From: an uncultured Ruminococcus sp.
Lineage (GTDB): Bacteria; Bacillota; Clostridia; Oscillospirales; Ruminococcaceae
Length of the DNA: 30,579 bases
Assembly (NCBI GenBank): GCA_937926145.1
Contig: CALANW010000102.1
Coordinates: 1-30,579, forward strand
Direction of reading: 5' to 3'
Notes under the pieces: model-generated
The model's database searches: none
The model's input: only the letters and a program-made list of their open reading frames with translations
What the model was told of the DNA's origin: nothing
Part shown: one piece after another, positions 13,910 through 22,062 of the stretch
Layout: each line of letters opens with the position of its first letter
Numbering within the stretch: the stretch's first letter is position 1
Translations under genes and position numbers: made by a program

Positions 13910-15841
13910 TTATACTGCGTCATTTCTGATACCGAGGAAATACTCCTTTGCGGTTTCGCCGTTGACGGGACGTGCGAAGCGGAAGCCTTGGATATAGGAA
14001 GCACCGATCGTATCGACGATCTTTTCCTGATTTTCGGTTTCAACGCCCTCTGTGAGGATCTTGATATTCTGCTTGATGAATGCCTGCGAGATAAAGGTGA
14101 GGATAAAGTAAGCCTTTTCCGATTTTTCGGCGCTGTGGACAAGCGACTTATCGATCTTGAGGTATTCAAACGGCAGCTCTATCATATTTGAGAGGTTGGA
14201 ATAACCCGTTCCGAAGTCGTCCATATAGAACTTGATGCCGATATCACCGAGCTTGTTCATCATTTTCTTGACATACTGGAAGTTGTCGATGATAACGCTT
14301 TCGGTTATCTCAATGCGGAGCTTTTCGGGAGGAATATTGTACTTCTTCACCATTTTCGTGACTTTTTCAACAATATCGCCGCGCATTATCTGGTGAACGG
14401 AGAAGTTTACGGATATCGCGTCAAAGTCGATGCCATCTTTTATAAGCTCTGAGATGAACTTGCAGGATTTTTCAAGAACGATATCGCCAAGACGGACGAT
14501 CATACCCATTTCCTCGGCAATTGGGATAAATTCATCGGGGTAGATAGGACCTATCTCGGTCTTGTTAAGGCGGACGAGCGCTTCTGCGGTGCGGAATTTG
14601 CCCTCGGAAACGGCATAGATAGGCTGATAGAAGATCTCAAAGTTGTTGTCGTCGGAGCTAAGCTCACGTTTGAGTATCTCTGTGATCTCTTTCTTTCTGC
14701 CGATACGGCGGATAGCGTCGTCATCGCAGTAGAAAATGTTGGTTTTCTTGGTTCTGGCTGTTAGCAGGCAGTGTTCAAGAAGCTCAACGAGGCGGTCGGT
14801 GTTGTTTGCCTGCTCGGGGCATTTGACAATGGCAATGCTTGCTCGGAAATTGACTGCGTTATTATTAAAGGTATATTCCTTTGAGAACGCGCCGTCTATC
14901 TTGTCTGCAACGCTTTGGATATATTCCGGGTCGGTCTTATCAAGGATGAATGCGAACTTTGTTTCGGAATAGCGGAAGCCTTCTATCCTTGGAAGTGCGT
15001 TCTCAATTCCTGCGGCTGCGAGGGTTATGATCTGCCGGAGCTTCATGCTGCCAAAGGTGTCTTTCAGTTCCTGCTTATTATCGATGCCTGCGATGATGCA
15101 GCAGAATTCAGAGCCTTTCTGGAATCTTTTTTCGGCAGATTCGATGAAACTCTTGCTGCCGAAGAATCCCGTGTCGCTGTCGATATCGACAAGGTCGGAG
15201 CTGATGAAAAGGAACATAAGGATAAGCGGACCTATTGCTGATGTACCCGTAAGCAGGATATTGTTTTCGAGAAACTGTACAAACATTATGATGCCCGAAA
15301 GGATAGGGAAGAACAGCACGAGTATTTTTACATGGAAAGTTGTTTTCCTGCCGTTTTTGAAAGCTGCGATCGTGAGAAGAACGGCAATATATATCATAAA
15401 GATGTATGTGAGTTTGTTCAAAGGTCCGCGTACATAGCCGTTATCATCAAAACTGAATATAAATTTTGTGAACGGAGTGGTGTAGATAACAGCGAGCATC
15501 AAATAAAGCGGTATCTCAACGGCTTTTGTAAGATGCCTTTTCCAAGGGGAATCCTCTCGGTCAATGATATAGACGAAGTATGCGAAAAACGCCGCCATTG
15601 TGAAGAACAGAAATGTAAAATACAGCATTGTAGCGATATAGTTCGCCCAAACGGGAACAATGCCGTAATTATTGATAAAGAATGCGGAAAGAATGTTGAA
15701 AAATGAGCTTGCTGCTATGCAGAATGAGCAGACAGCGAACATCTTTTTTTCATAATTCCATTTTGTGATGCTAAGGGATACGGAAACTCCGATTATGAGC
15801 GAAATATAAAGTGCGATGCACTCTGCGGTAATATTAAACAT
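13910..15841 (-). CDS. Membrane c-di-GMP phosphodiesterase (7TM-type sensor, degenerate GGDEF, EAL)
   Basis: A 643-residue protein. Residues 1-225 hold about seven membrane helices, a sensor module. Residues about 230-380 look like a GGDEF domain whose signature is lost (RYSETKF where GGDEF would be), so no cyclase activity is expected. Residues about 400-640 are an EAL domain with the catalytic set visible: EALVR (420), N479 in SVNFS, EITES (about 511), DDFGTGYS (541), LKIDK (about 562) and TEGVE (about 598). It should hydrolyse c-di-GMP at the membrane in response to an unknown signal. AAAGGAG precedes the ATG at 15841 with a long gap of 13 bases. It lies upstream of the MATE gene with a terminator between. 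Confidence 0.92.
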   Translation of the reverse strand: MFNITAECIALYISLIIGVSVSLSITKWNYEKKMFAVCSFCIAASSFFNILSAFFINNYGIVPVWANYIATMLYFTFLFFTMAAFFAYFVYIIDREDSPWKRHLTKAVEIPLYLMLAVIYTTPFTKFIFSFDDNGYVRGPLNKLTYIFMIYIAVLLTIAAFKNGRKTTFHVKILVLFFPILSGIIMFVQFLENNILLTGTSAIGPLILMFLFISSDLVDIDSDTGFFGSKSFIESAEKRFQKGSEFCCIIAGIDNKQELKDTFGSMKLRQIITLAAAGIENALPRIEGFRYSETKFAFILDKTDPEYIQSVADKIDGAFSKEYTFNNNAVNFRASIAIVKCPEQANNTDRLVELLEHCLLTARTKKTNIFYCDDDAIRRIGRKKEITEILKRELSSDDNNFEIFYQPIYAVSEGKFRTAEALVRLNKTEIGPIYPDEFIPIAEEMGMIVRLGDIVLEKSCKFISELIKDGIDFDAISVNFSVHQIMRGDIVEKVTKMVKKYNIPPEKLRIEITESVIIDNFQYVKKMMNKLGDIGIKFYMDDFGTGYSNLSNMIELPFEYLKIDKSLVHSAEKSEKAYFILTFISQAFIKQNIKILTEGVETENQEKIVDTIGASYIQGFRFARPVNGETAKEYFLGIRNDAV

Positions 15842-16086
15842 GATTCAGCTTTATCTCCTTTAAAGATGTATGCCGCGGATAAAAGATTTGATTATAACAG
15901 ATAAATATTCTATACTATATATAATTATATCAAAGCTTGCCGATAAAGTCAATGAAAGACATAGTATGTAATATAAACCATAGATTATTTTTCTGTTAAC
16001 AATGCAAATATCTGAAGATATTGAAGCCTTTTTTGTATATTTTCCGCATATATCTGTCAAACGGTCACGCTTTTGGTGTTTAGTAT

Positions 16087-16119
16087 AAAAAAATCTCCCC
16101 GTGATGCAGTGTCACGGGG
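16087..16119 (-). terminator. Terminator of the YitT-family gene
   Basis: CCCCGTGA (16097-16104) and TCACGGGG (16112-16119) form a perfect 8-bp stem; on the minus strand it is followed by AGA and seven U (complement of 16087-16093). The ~245 bases between it and the EAL gene are AT-rich and hold only that gene's upstream region; no further gene is seen. Confidence 0.9.
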
Positions 16120-16128
16120 ACGATAGGG

Positions 16129-17016
16129 TCATTCGGGTTTTGCGGTGTTGAATTTGAACACATCTGCGACTTCGGAAATGGTGACATAAGCTTTCGGGTC
16201 GCAGTTCTGGACGATCGTTCTCATTCGTGTTATCTGGAAACGGTTGACAACGATGTAAAGCACGGTCTTGGGTGATTTTGAGTAGTAGCCCTGCGCATCG
16301 ATGAGCGTTATGCCGCAGCCGAATTCTTCGGAGAGAGCTTTGCTGACATCCTCGGCTTTATCCGTAATGACGAAAGCGGATTTTGAGCGGTCGATACCTT
16401 CGACGATGAAGTCAACGGCTTTGAGCGCAGCGGTGTATGCAACGACCGAGTAGAGAGGCAGTATCCAGCTTTTGAGGATAATTCCGCAGACTATGTAAAG
16501 AATGATGTTGTATCCCATAACGAAAGTGCCTACCGTGATGCCTATACGCTTTGCAAAGATGACAGCCATTATTTCAATGCCGTCCATTGCGCCGCCGAAG
16601 CGAATGGCAAGTCCGCTGCCGATGCCTGAGATAAGTCCGCCGAAAAGCGAGCAGAGGAGCAGGTCTGAGCCTGCGAGCGGCGAAACGAAGCTGACATCAA
16701 TGGGGAGAACGTCCGTTATCAGCCACGCGGAAAGCGAATATATCATAACGGCGTATATCGCAGACACGGTGAAAGCAATACCTTGTTTTTTCACGCCGTA
16801 GAGAAAAAGCGGAACATTCAGGACTATAAGGAAAAAAGAGAGCGAGAGAGGCGTTATGCCGGAAAGAAGTATCGATGTGCCTGAAATTCCGCTGTCGTAG
16901 AGATTCACGGGGGCGAGGAACATCGTTATTCCAATGGCGTTTATGATTCCTGCGGCGGTAAGACCGAGGAATTTTTTTAAGCCGATTTTTTTCAGTTCGT
17001 TCAGCAGCTTTTGCAT
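16129..17016 (-). CDS. YitT-family membrane protein
   Basis: A 295-residue protein with the YitT plan. Five or more membrane helices cover residues 15-200, including GITMFLAPVNLYDSGISGTS, LGSGLAIRFGGAMDGIE-like loops and a GGAMDG motif typical of the family. A cytoplasmic DUF2179-type domain follows (about 210-290: KSAFVITDKAEDVSKAL, YSKSPKTVLYIVVNR). The function of the family is not settled. GGAGG lies 7 bases before the ATG at 17016. It is a single gene with its own promoter and terminator. Confidence 0.92.
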   Translation of the reverse strand: MQKLLNELKKIGLKKFLGLTAAGIINAIGITMFLAPVNLYDSGISGTSILLSGITPLSLSFFLIVLNVPLFLYGVKKQGIAFTVSAIYAVMIYSLSAWLITDVLPIDVSFVSPLAGSDLLLCSLFGGLISGIGSGLAIRFGGAMDGIEIMAVIFAKRIGITVGTFVMGYNIILYIVCGIILKSWILPLYSVVAYTAALKAVDFIVEGIDRSKSAFVITDKAEDVSKALSEEFGCGITLIDAQGYYSKSPKTVLYIVVNRFQITRMRTIVQNCDPKAYVTISEVADVFKFNTAKPE

Positions 17017-17046
17017 ATTGATTCCTCCAATTAAAAAGTTATAATA

Positions 17047-17075
17047 ATTATATCATATTTTCTGTAAAACTTCAA
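17047..17075 (-). promoter_or_regulatory. Promoter of the YitT-family gene
   Basis: On the minus strand TTGAAG (17075-17070) is separated by 17 bases from TATAAT (17052-17047), with TGA as extended -10. Confidence 0.75.
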
Positions 17076-17130
17076 TACGCAAAAGCAAATTTGCAACAAA
17101 TTTATTCCGCGGCAAAATCGTTATGTCTGC

Positions 17131-17159
17131 TTGACATTATTATTCACAAATGGTATAAT
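17131..17159 (+). promoter_or_regulatory. Consensus promoter of the first two BIG2 genes
   Basis: TTGACA (17131-17136), 17 bases, TATAAT (17154-17159), with extended -10 TGG. It matches the sigma-A consensus fully, implying strong expression. Confidence 0.9.
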
Positions 17160-17230
17160 AAACGGTAATAAACAACGGCACAAAACAGCCGATCAATTCG
17201 GCAAATAATTTGACATTTGGGGGCAGAAAA

Positions 17231-18244
17231 ATGAAAAGATTTATCAAAATGTTCAGCTCGCTCATGCTTGCGCTTATGATAGCTGTTTCGGCAGTGATCA
17301 TTCCGTCGGCTGCGGCTTCGGTCAAGCTCAACAAGAAGTCGATAACACTCATCACGGGCACTTCGACAACGTTAAAGCTTACGGGAACGAAAAAGACCGT
17401 AAAATGGTCATCAATGGCAGATGACATTGCTACCGTTTCAAGCAAGGGCAAGGTCACGGCAAAGGCAACAGGTTCGACCTACATAGTTGCAAAAGTCGGA
17501 AAAACAAGCTATAAATGCAAGGTCAAGGTCATCAACGGAAAGATCACGGTCGGAAAATCGGACGTTTCACTCAAATCGAACGAAACTGTCAAGGTAAAGA
17601 TCAAAGCGCTCGGCGGACACTCGATAGCAGCTGAATCGATGAATGAAAACATTGCAACGGTAAGCTTCAAGGGCTCAAAATGGGACGGCGACATCATCAA
17701 GCTGAAAATAACAGGTATTTATGCAGGTGAAACTACCGTAAAGGTTTATTCCAAGAAATATCCGAAATCAGTTTATGCTTATATCAATGTAAATGTTGAA
17801 AGCGTAAAGGAAGATGAATTTGCCAAGGTCGCTTCCGCAACCATATCAAAAGATGAGAGCGACAGTTCGACAGACGGTATGAGCTTTGCCGAAGAGGTGC
17901 TTTACTACTGCAATATCGAGCGCGAAAAGGCAGGAGTTTCTCCGCTTGCGCTCGATGATACGCTTTGCTCGGCAGCTGCTGTAAGAGCAGATGAGATAAC
18001 TGATACGTTCAGCCACACCCGTCCCGACGGAAGAAAATGCTTCACAGCGATCGATGATGCAGGATATTCATATCGTGCAGCAGGCGAGAATATCGCATGG
18101 GGATACAGCACCGCGAAAGAGGTCGTTGAGGGTTGGATGAATTCACCGGGACACAAAGCCAATATCCTCAGCTCGGACTACAACCGTCTTGGCGTTGGAA
18201 GATCGGGAACTTACTGGGTGCAGATGTTCGCATATTCAAACTAA
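17231..18244 (+). CDS. Secreted BIG2 protein with C-terminal CAP (SCP/PR-1) domain
   Basis: A 337-residue exported protein. Signal peptide at 1-28, ending PSAAA. BIG2 Ig-like domain at about 29-105 (SVKLNKKSITLITGTSTTLK, then VKWSSMADDIATVSSKGKVT). A second Ig-like domain follows at about 106-195. The C-terminal CAP domain (about 220-337) has SHTRPDGR (about 260), GENIAWGY (about 284) and WMNSPGHKANIL (about 300-311), so the conserved His and Glu positions are present. CAP proteins are secreted binding or hydrolytic modules; the ligand here is unknown. I chose the ATG at 17231, preceded by GGGGGC; an upstream TTG in frame sits before the binding site. The next BIG2 gene follows after 27 bases and is probably co-transcribed. 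Confidence 0.92.
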   Translation: MKRFIKMFSSLMLALMIAVSAVIIPSAAASVKLNKKSITLITGTSTTLKLTGTKKTVKWSSMADDIATVSSKGKVTAKATGSTYIVAKVGKTSYKCKVKVINGKITVGKSDVSLKSNETVKVKIKALGGHSIAAESMNENIATVSFKGSKWDGDIIKLKITGIYAGETTVKVYSKKYPKSVYAYINVNVESVKEDEFAKVASATISKDESDSSTDGMSFAEEVLYYCNIEREKAGVSPLALDDTLCSAAAVRADEITDTFSHTRPDGRKCFTAIDDAGYSYRAAGENIAWGYSTAKEVVEGWMNSPGHKANILSSDYNRLGVGRSGTYWVQMFAYSN

Positions 18245-18271
18245 GCTCTTTGACAGACAGGAGGCTTTTGT

Positions 18272-19687
18272 ATGAACAAAAAATTTGCAAGATCGTTTTT
18301 CAGTTTGTTTATGGCGCTTTTGATGGTGCTTTCACTGGCTGTTATTCCGTCGTCTGCTGCTAAGGTTTCCCTTAACAAAAGCTCTGTTTCAATAGTAAAA
18401 GGATATTCCGTTACTCTTAGTGTGAACGGAACAACTAAAAAGGTAACTTGGTCGTCCGATGATACCTCGGTCGCAGAGGTTTCAAAAAAGGGTAAGGTAA
18501 CAGGCAAAGGCCTCGGAACAGCTACTATAAGCGCTTCGTTCGGAAAGAGCGTTCTTAAATGCAAGGTGACAGTTAAGGAAGGCAGTGTTTCCACTAACGG
18601 AAACAAGCTTTCGGTCGAGGTAGGCAAGACAGAACCTGTATCGGTAAAGGCTGTCGGCATTCACGATCTTGTTGTCAAAAGCTCGGACGAATCCATAGCA
18701 AAGGCGACTCTTTCGGGCAGCTTTAACGGCAATATCACCTCGGTAAATGTCAAGGGCGTTTCCGACGGAACAACTAAGATCAAAATATACGCAAAGGGTT
18801 ACGAAAAGAGCGTATATAAATATATCGAAGTAAAGGTCGGAAAGGGCAAGCCGACGGAAACGGTATTTTCATCGGGGATTACGGTTTCCGCAGATTACGT
18901 TGAGGTCAACGAGAACCTTACAGCAAAGCTGACGGTAAAGGCTTCGTCCGATATCTTGAAAAAGGTCACTATCGTTTCCACTGCAAAGTATAATTTTGAT
19001 GTTGATACGAAATATGATCTTGAAAAGGGTACAGCCAATATAACGATCAGCGGTTATGCTGAGGGCGACGGAAATCTCCGCATCTTCGACCCTAATGACA
19101 AGAGTGTGGATATTTTTATCCCCGTAACGGTAACGAATAATGCCTATGACGTTGTTGTATGGAACAGAGAGCCGAAAAAGCGCGTTTCGACAGATGTCAT
19201 TTATGTGGCTAACAGCGGATACACGAAGTATTATGTTCTCGAACCGCAGGACGGCGACTCTGCTCACGCTGAATCGCTTCTTGCAAAGCATACCGAGAAA
19301 TACGAATACTGGACAGTTTATGAAAACAGACCCAAAAAGGAACTTTCGACCGACGTTATCCTTTCCAATAGCGAAAAGCTGAACGGCAAAAAGGTTACAA
19401 GATATCTTCTTGTGGAAAAGGATTATGATGAAGCATATTCCAACTCCGTATTCGGACTGTATTTCGGCGCTTATGATTATTATAAAGTATATGCGACAAA
19501 GCCTGCCGCTGCAAAGTACGGCGACAGCAGTGCTATGTTTGAATATGAGATAGAGATCAATGGCAAAAAGGAAAAGGAAATAAGGTATATCCTCGCCGAT
19601 GGCAGTGTTGATGAGCTCCGTCTTGACAAAGTATGGAGCGCTTACACGAAAAAATACAATATAAATACTTGGAAAAGAGTATATTGA
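18272..19687 (+). CDS. Secreted BIG2 protein with three C-terminal unrecognised repeats
   Basis: A 471-residue exported protein. Signal peptide at 1-30 (IPSSAA), BIG2 at about 31-107 (VTWSSDDTSVAEVSKKGKVT), a second Ig-like domain at about 108-190, and a third beta-rich domain at about 195-288. From residue 292 three units of about 52-65 residues follow, each starting with an aromatic block (YDVVVWNREP, YEYWTVYENRP, YDYYKVYATKP). They continue with STDVI or equivalent and then a YYVLEP, RYLLVE or RYILAD strand; a short closing YNINTWKRVY ends the protein. I know no family for this repeat. AGGAGG precedes the ATG. The N-terminal half is paralogous to both neighbours. No sortase signal or membrane anchor is visible, so it is probably secreted or wall-associated through the repeats. 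Confidence 0.88.
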   Translation: MNKKFARSFFSLFMALLMVLSLAVIPSSAAKVSLNKSSVSIVKGYSVTLSVNGTTKKVTWSSDDTSVAEVSKKGKVTGKGLGTATISASFGKSVLKCKVTVKEGSVSTNGNKLSVEVGKTEPVSVKAVGIHDLVVKSSDESIAKATLSGSFNGNITSVNVKGVSDGTTKIKIYAKGYEKSVYKYIEVKVGKGKPTETVFSSGITVSADYVEVNENLTAKLTVKASSDILKKVTIVSTAKYNFDVDTKYDLEKGTANITISGYAEGDGNLRIFDPNDKSVDIFIPVTVTNNAYDVVVWNREPKKRVSTDVIYVANSGYTKYYVLEPQDGDSAHAESLLAKHTEKYEYWTVYENRPKKELSTDVILSNSEKLNGKKVTRYLLVEKDYDEAYSNSVFGLYFGAYDYYKVYATKPAAAKYGDSSAMFEYEIEINGKKEKEIRYILADGSVDELRLDKVWSAYTKKYNINTWKRVY

Positions 19688-19728
19688 TAATGTAACCATA
19701 TTGTAATTTTATTGTATTTCCTTTTTAA

Positions 19729-19757
19729 TTGACTTTTATTATCTCCGATGGTAAAAT
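19729..19757 (+). promoter_or_regulatory. Promoter of the third BIG2 gene
   Basis: TTGACT (19729-19734), 17 bases, TAAAAT (19752-19757), with extended -10 TGG. No terminator was seen between the second gene's stop and this promoter. Confidence 0.8.
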
Positions 19758-19806
19758 AGACTTAAAGTAAGATCCCACAATAAAAATAATACAGGAGGTA
19801 TGGATT

Positions 19807-21624
19807 ATGAGTAAAAACTTTTTTAAATCATTCCTTAGCACACTCCTTGCTCTTATGATGATAGTAACAGTTGCGGCTGTTCCGTCATCGGCAGCTACGG
19901 CAAAGCTCAGCAAGTCATCGATCTCGCTTACAAAGGGTTATTCGACAACTCTTTCCGTAAGCGGCACAACAAGCAGCGTTACATGGACAACGGGCAACAA
20001 GAACGTTGCTACCGTTTCAAGCAAGGGTAAGGTAGTAGGCAAAAAGGTCGGTTCAACCTACATTTACGCAAAGGTAAATTCTTCTACGCTCAAATGCAAA
20101 GTCACTGTTGTTGCAGGCAAGATCGCTGTTGGACAGAGCAGCGTTGAAATGACGCCGGGCGATACAACAAAGGTTCGCATCAAGGCTCTCGGAACACACA
20201 GCCTTTCCGTAAGCACTACCGATTCAAGCGTTGTAAAGGCTTCATGGTCGGGAGCAAAGTTCAGCGGAAATTACATCAACCTTACACTCAGGGCTGTAGG
20301 CTCGGGTTCCGCAAGAGTAAAGGTATATGCAAAGAATTACCCCAAGTCTATCTACAAATACATTGATGTTGATGTTATCGGAGAAGATGATGATGATATT
20401 ATCGATGACGGTGACAGCGGCAATGACAACACAACAACAAACGGAAAGATCCAGTCGAGCGTTTCATCGATAAGCGTTGCTGAGGGCGCAACACAGTCGT
20501 TCACAGTATATGCTTCTTCCGCAAGCGTTCTTTCCAGCCTTAAAGTAAATTCTTCGAGCTTCTTCGGCTTCGGCGTAAAGACCACAGCTGACACATCAAA
20601 GAATGCTCTCATTGTAACAGTATACGGCTACAGCGCAGAAACAGGTACGATCAAGGTATATTCGACAGCTGACAGCAGGCTTTCTGTAACTATCCCCGTA
20701 ACTGTAACGGCTGACGCACAGTATTACAAGCTTCTCACAGTAAAGCCAACAACAAAGATACTCCAGACCGATATGGTCATCGCATTCCAGAACGGAACAA
20801 CATCTTACTATATGCTCGTTCCTTACGGATATGACCCTGCTTACGCAAACTCCGTTGCAGCAAAGTCGCTCAATTCTTACAGCTACAACCTTGTTTACGA
20901 TACAACACCTCAGAAAAAGCTCGCAAACGATCAGGTAGTTTCTAAGAATGTTGTTTTCAATGGAACAACACAGGCAAGATATGTTCTCGCACCTTACGGC
21001 TATGACAGCGCATTCGTTGACACGGTATTCGCAAAGTATTCGGGAGTTTATGATTACTACACCGTTTACACAGAAAAGCCAACTTTACAGATATTCTCAG
21101 ATGAAATTCTTTCCTGGACAATAACCAGATCAAATGCAGCTACAGGCAAGGCTGAAACCGTTGCAAGATATATGCTTGTTCCTTTCGGCTATGATGACAC
21201 AAAGGTAAATGACATCAAGAACAAGGACATGAACACGAATATAAGCGCTGCCGCATACACTGTTTACAGCACACTTCCAACTGTTGATCCTATCAGCTAC
21301 AAGGTAATTCAGTGGGTAAAGGGCACAAATGAAAACAGATATATGATAGTTCCGACAACAGGCTGCGACTATGTAAAGAGAAATGATATCGTCCGCAAGG
21401 ATGTTGGATATTTCAGCTACTATGTTGCATACTCCGAAAGACCGACTATCACAAACACTGACACACAGGCAGTTTACTCACTCACACTCCAGGATTCAGA
21501 CGGAAAATTGATCGATGTTTATATTCTCTACAATCCAAAGGATTCTGACTATCAGACAAAGATCAATGCTGCTATCGGCGCAACATCTGCATACATCGGT
21601 GTTCGTCAGGGTTCGATAAAGTAA
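19807..21624 (+). CDS. Secreted BIG2 protein with five C-terminal unrecognised repeats
   Basis: A 605-residue exported protein. Signal peptide at 1-31 (VPSSAA), BIG2 at about 32-108 (VTWTTGNKNVATVSSKGKVV), a second Ig-like domain at about 109-193, an acidic linker (EDDDDIIDDGDSGND, about 196-210), and a third beta-rich domain at about 222-304. From residue 306 five units of about 52-65 residues follow. They share an aromatic opening (YYKLLTVKP, YSYNLVYDTTP, YDYYTVYTEKP, AAYTVYSTLP, FSYYVAYSERP) and, in the first four, a later strand of the type YYMLVPYGYD, RYVLAPYGYD, RYMLVPFGYD or RYMIVPTTGCD. The codon bias is strong (AAG, ACA, GTT favoured) and resembles metK, which suggests high expression. 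AGGAGG lies 8 bases before the ATG. The function is unknown; an adhesive or carbohydrate-binding surface role is possible. Confidence 0.9.
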   Translation: MSKNFFKSFLSTLLALMMIVTVAAVPSSAATAKLSKSSISLTKGYSTTLSVSGTTSSVTWTTGNKNVATVSSKGKVVGKKVGSTYIYAKVNSSTLKCKVTVVAGKIAVGQSSVEMTPGDTTKVRIKALGTHSLSVSTTDSSVVKASWSGAKFSGNYINLTLRAVGSGSARVKVYAKNYPKSIYKYIDVDVIGEDDDDIIDDGDSGNDNTTTNGKIQSSVSSISVAEGATQSFTVYASSASVLSSLKVNSSSFFGFGVKTTADTSKNALIVTVYGYSAETGTIKVYSTADSRLSVTIPVTVTADAQYYKLLTVKPTTKILQTDMVIAFQNGTTSYYMLVPYGYDPAYANSVAAKSLNSYSYNLVYDTTPQKKLANDQVVSKNVVFNGTTQARYVLAPYGYDSAFVDTVFAKYSGVYDYYTVYTEKPTLQIFSDEILSWTITRSNAATGKAETVARYMLVPFGYDDTKVNDIKNKDMNTNISAAAYTVYSTLPTVDPISYKVIQWVKGTNENRYMIVPTTGCDYVKRNDIVRKDVGYFSYYVAYSERPTITNTDTQAVYSLTLQDSDGKLIDVYILYNPKDSDYQTKINAAIGATSAYIGVRQGSIK

Positions 21625-21630
21625 AACAAT

Positions 21631-21660
21631 AAGGGCGTTCCGAAAGGGACGCCCTTTTGC
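21631..21660 (+). terminator. Terminator of the third BIG2 gene
   Basis: AAGGGCGTTCC pairs with GGGACGCCCTT (one G-U) around a GAAA loop and runs into TTGCTTTT. It lies directly after the stop. Confidence 0.9.
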
Positions 21661-21684
21661 TTTTCATTTGATGATGTGATACTT

Positions 21685-21785
21685 ATACTAATTTTTAAAC
21701 TGAAAGTGTACAAAAAATCAAGCAAAAGCTCGCATATATGGCTTTTGCGTCGATTTTTGTCTACACTTTGATTAAAAATTAGTAT
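21685..21785. repeat. 101-bp long imperfect hairpin, MITE-like
   Basis: ATACTAATTTTTAA (21685-21698) and its exact complement (21772-21785) flank a nearly continuous stem. AAAGTGTA pairs with TACACTTT, AAAAATC with GATTTTT, and GCAAAAGC (21722-21729) with GCTTTTGC (21741-21748) at the tip. No coding capacity. The sharp ends and length suggest a small non-autonomous element between the BIG2 terminator and the metK promoter. Confidence 0.75.
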
Positions 21786-21842
21786 TATTGGCGATGCTTT
21801 TCTTAAAAGCGTACCTTTTTTGTGAATTTTTATGATTTGCTA

Positions 21843-21871
21843 TTGACTTAATGCTTTCTATATGATATAAT
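21843..21871 (+). promoter_or_regulatory. Promoter of metK
   Basis: TTGACT (21843-21848), 17 bases, TATAAT (21866-21871), with TGA as extended -10. Transcription would start just before the riboswitch. Confidence 0.88.
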
Positions 21872-21878
21872 GTAGAAA

Positions 21879-21993
21879 ACTTATCAAGAGTGGCGGAGGA
21901 ACTGGTCCTGTGAAGCCCGGCAACCTAATTGCAGAAGTTATTCTGACAGGAAAGGTGCTAAATCCTGCGGTATGATCCGAGAGATGAGTAAGA
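21879..21993 (+). promoter_or_regulatory. SAM-I (S-box) riboswitch aptamer
   Basis: The leader has the conserved SAM-I blocks in order: CTTATCAAGAG (21880), GGCGGAGGAACTGG (21892), CTGTGAAGCCCGGCAACC (21908), AAGGTGCTAAATCCTG (21952), GATCCGAGAGATGAG (21974) and a closing TAAG. It lies between the metK promoter and an intrinsic terminator, so excess S-adenosylmethionine should stop transcription of metK, the usual arrangement in Firmicutes. Confidence 0.96.
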
Positions 21994-22009
21994 TTTGTCT
22001 TTAACGTCT

Positions 22010-22040
22010 GCGCTTGAAAAGTTTTTCAGGTGCTTTTTTT
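22010..22040 (+). terminator. Riboswitch-controlled terminator before metK
   Basis: GCGCTTGAAAA (22010-22020) pairs with TTTTCAGGTGC (22023-22033, two G-U pairs), followed by TTTTTTT. Its left arm can be taken by an antiterminator formed with the aptamer 3' side when SAM is low. Confidence 0.88.
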
Positions 22041-22062
22041 ATTTTTATAAGGAGGAATTTAA

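Noticed and set aside
21806..21830. GCGTACCTTTTTT upstream of metK as a third copy of the kinase/bPH promoter motif
   Set aside because: The GCTGACAGC part is missing and there is no -10 at the 17-base distance; metK has a full promoter just downstream.
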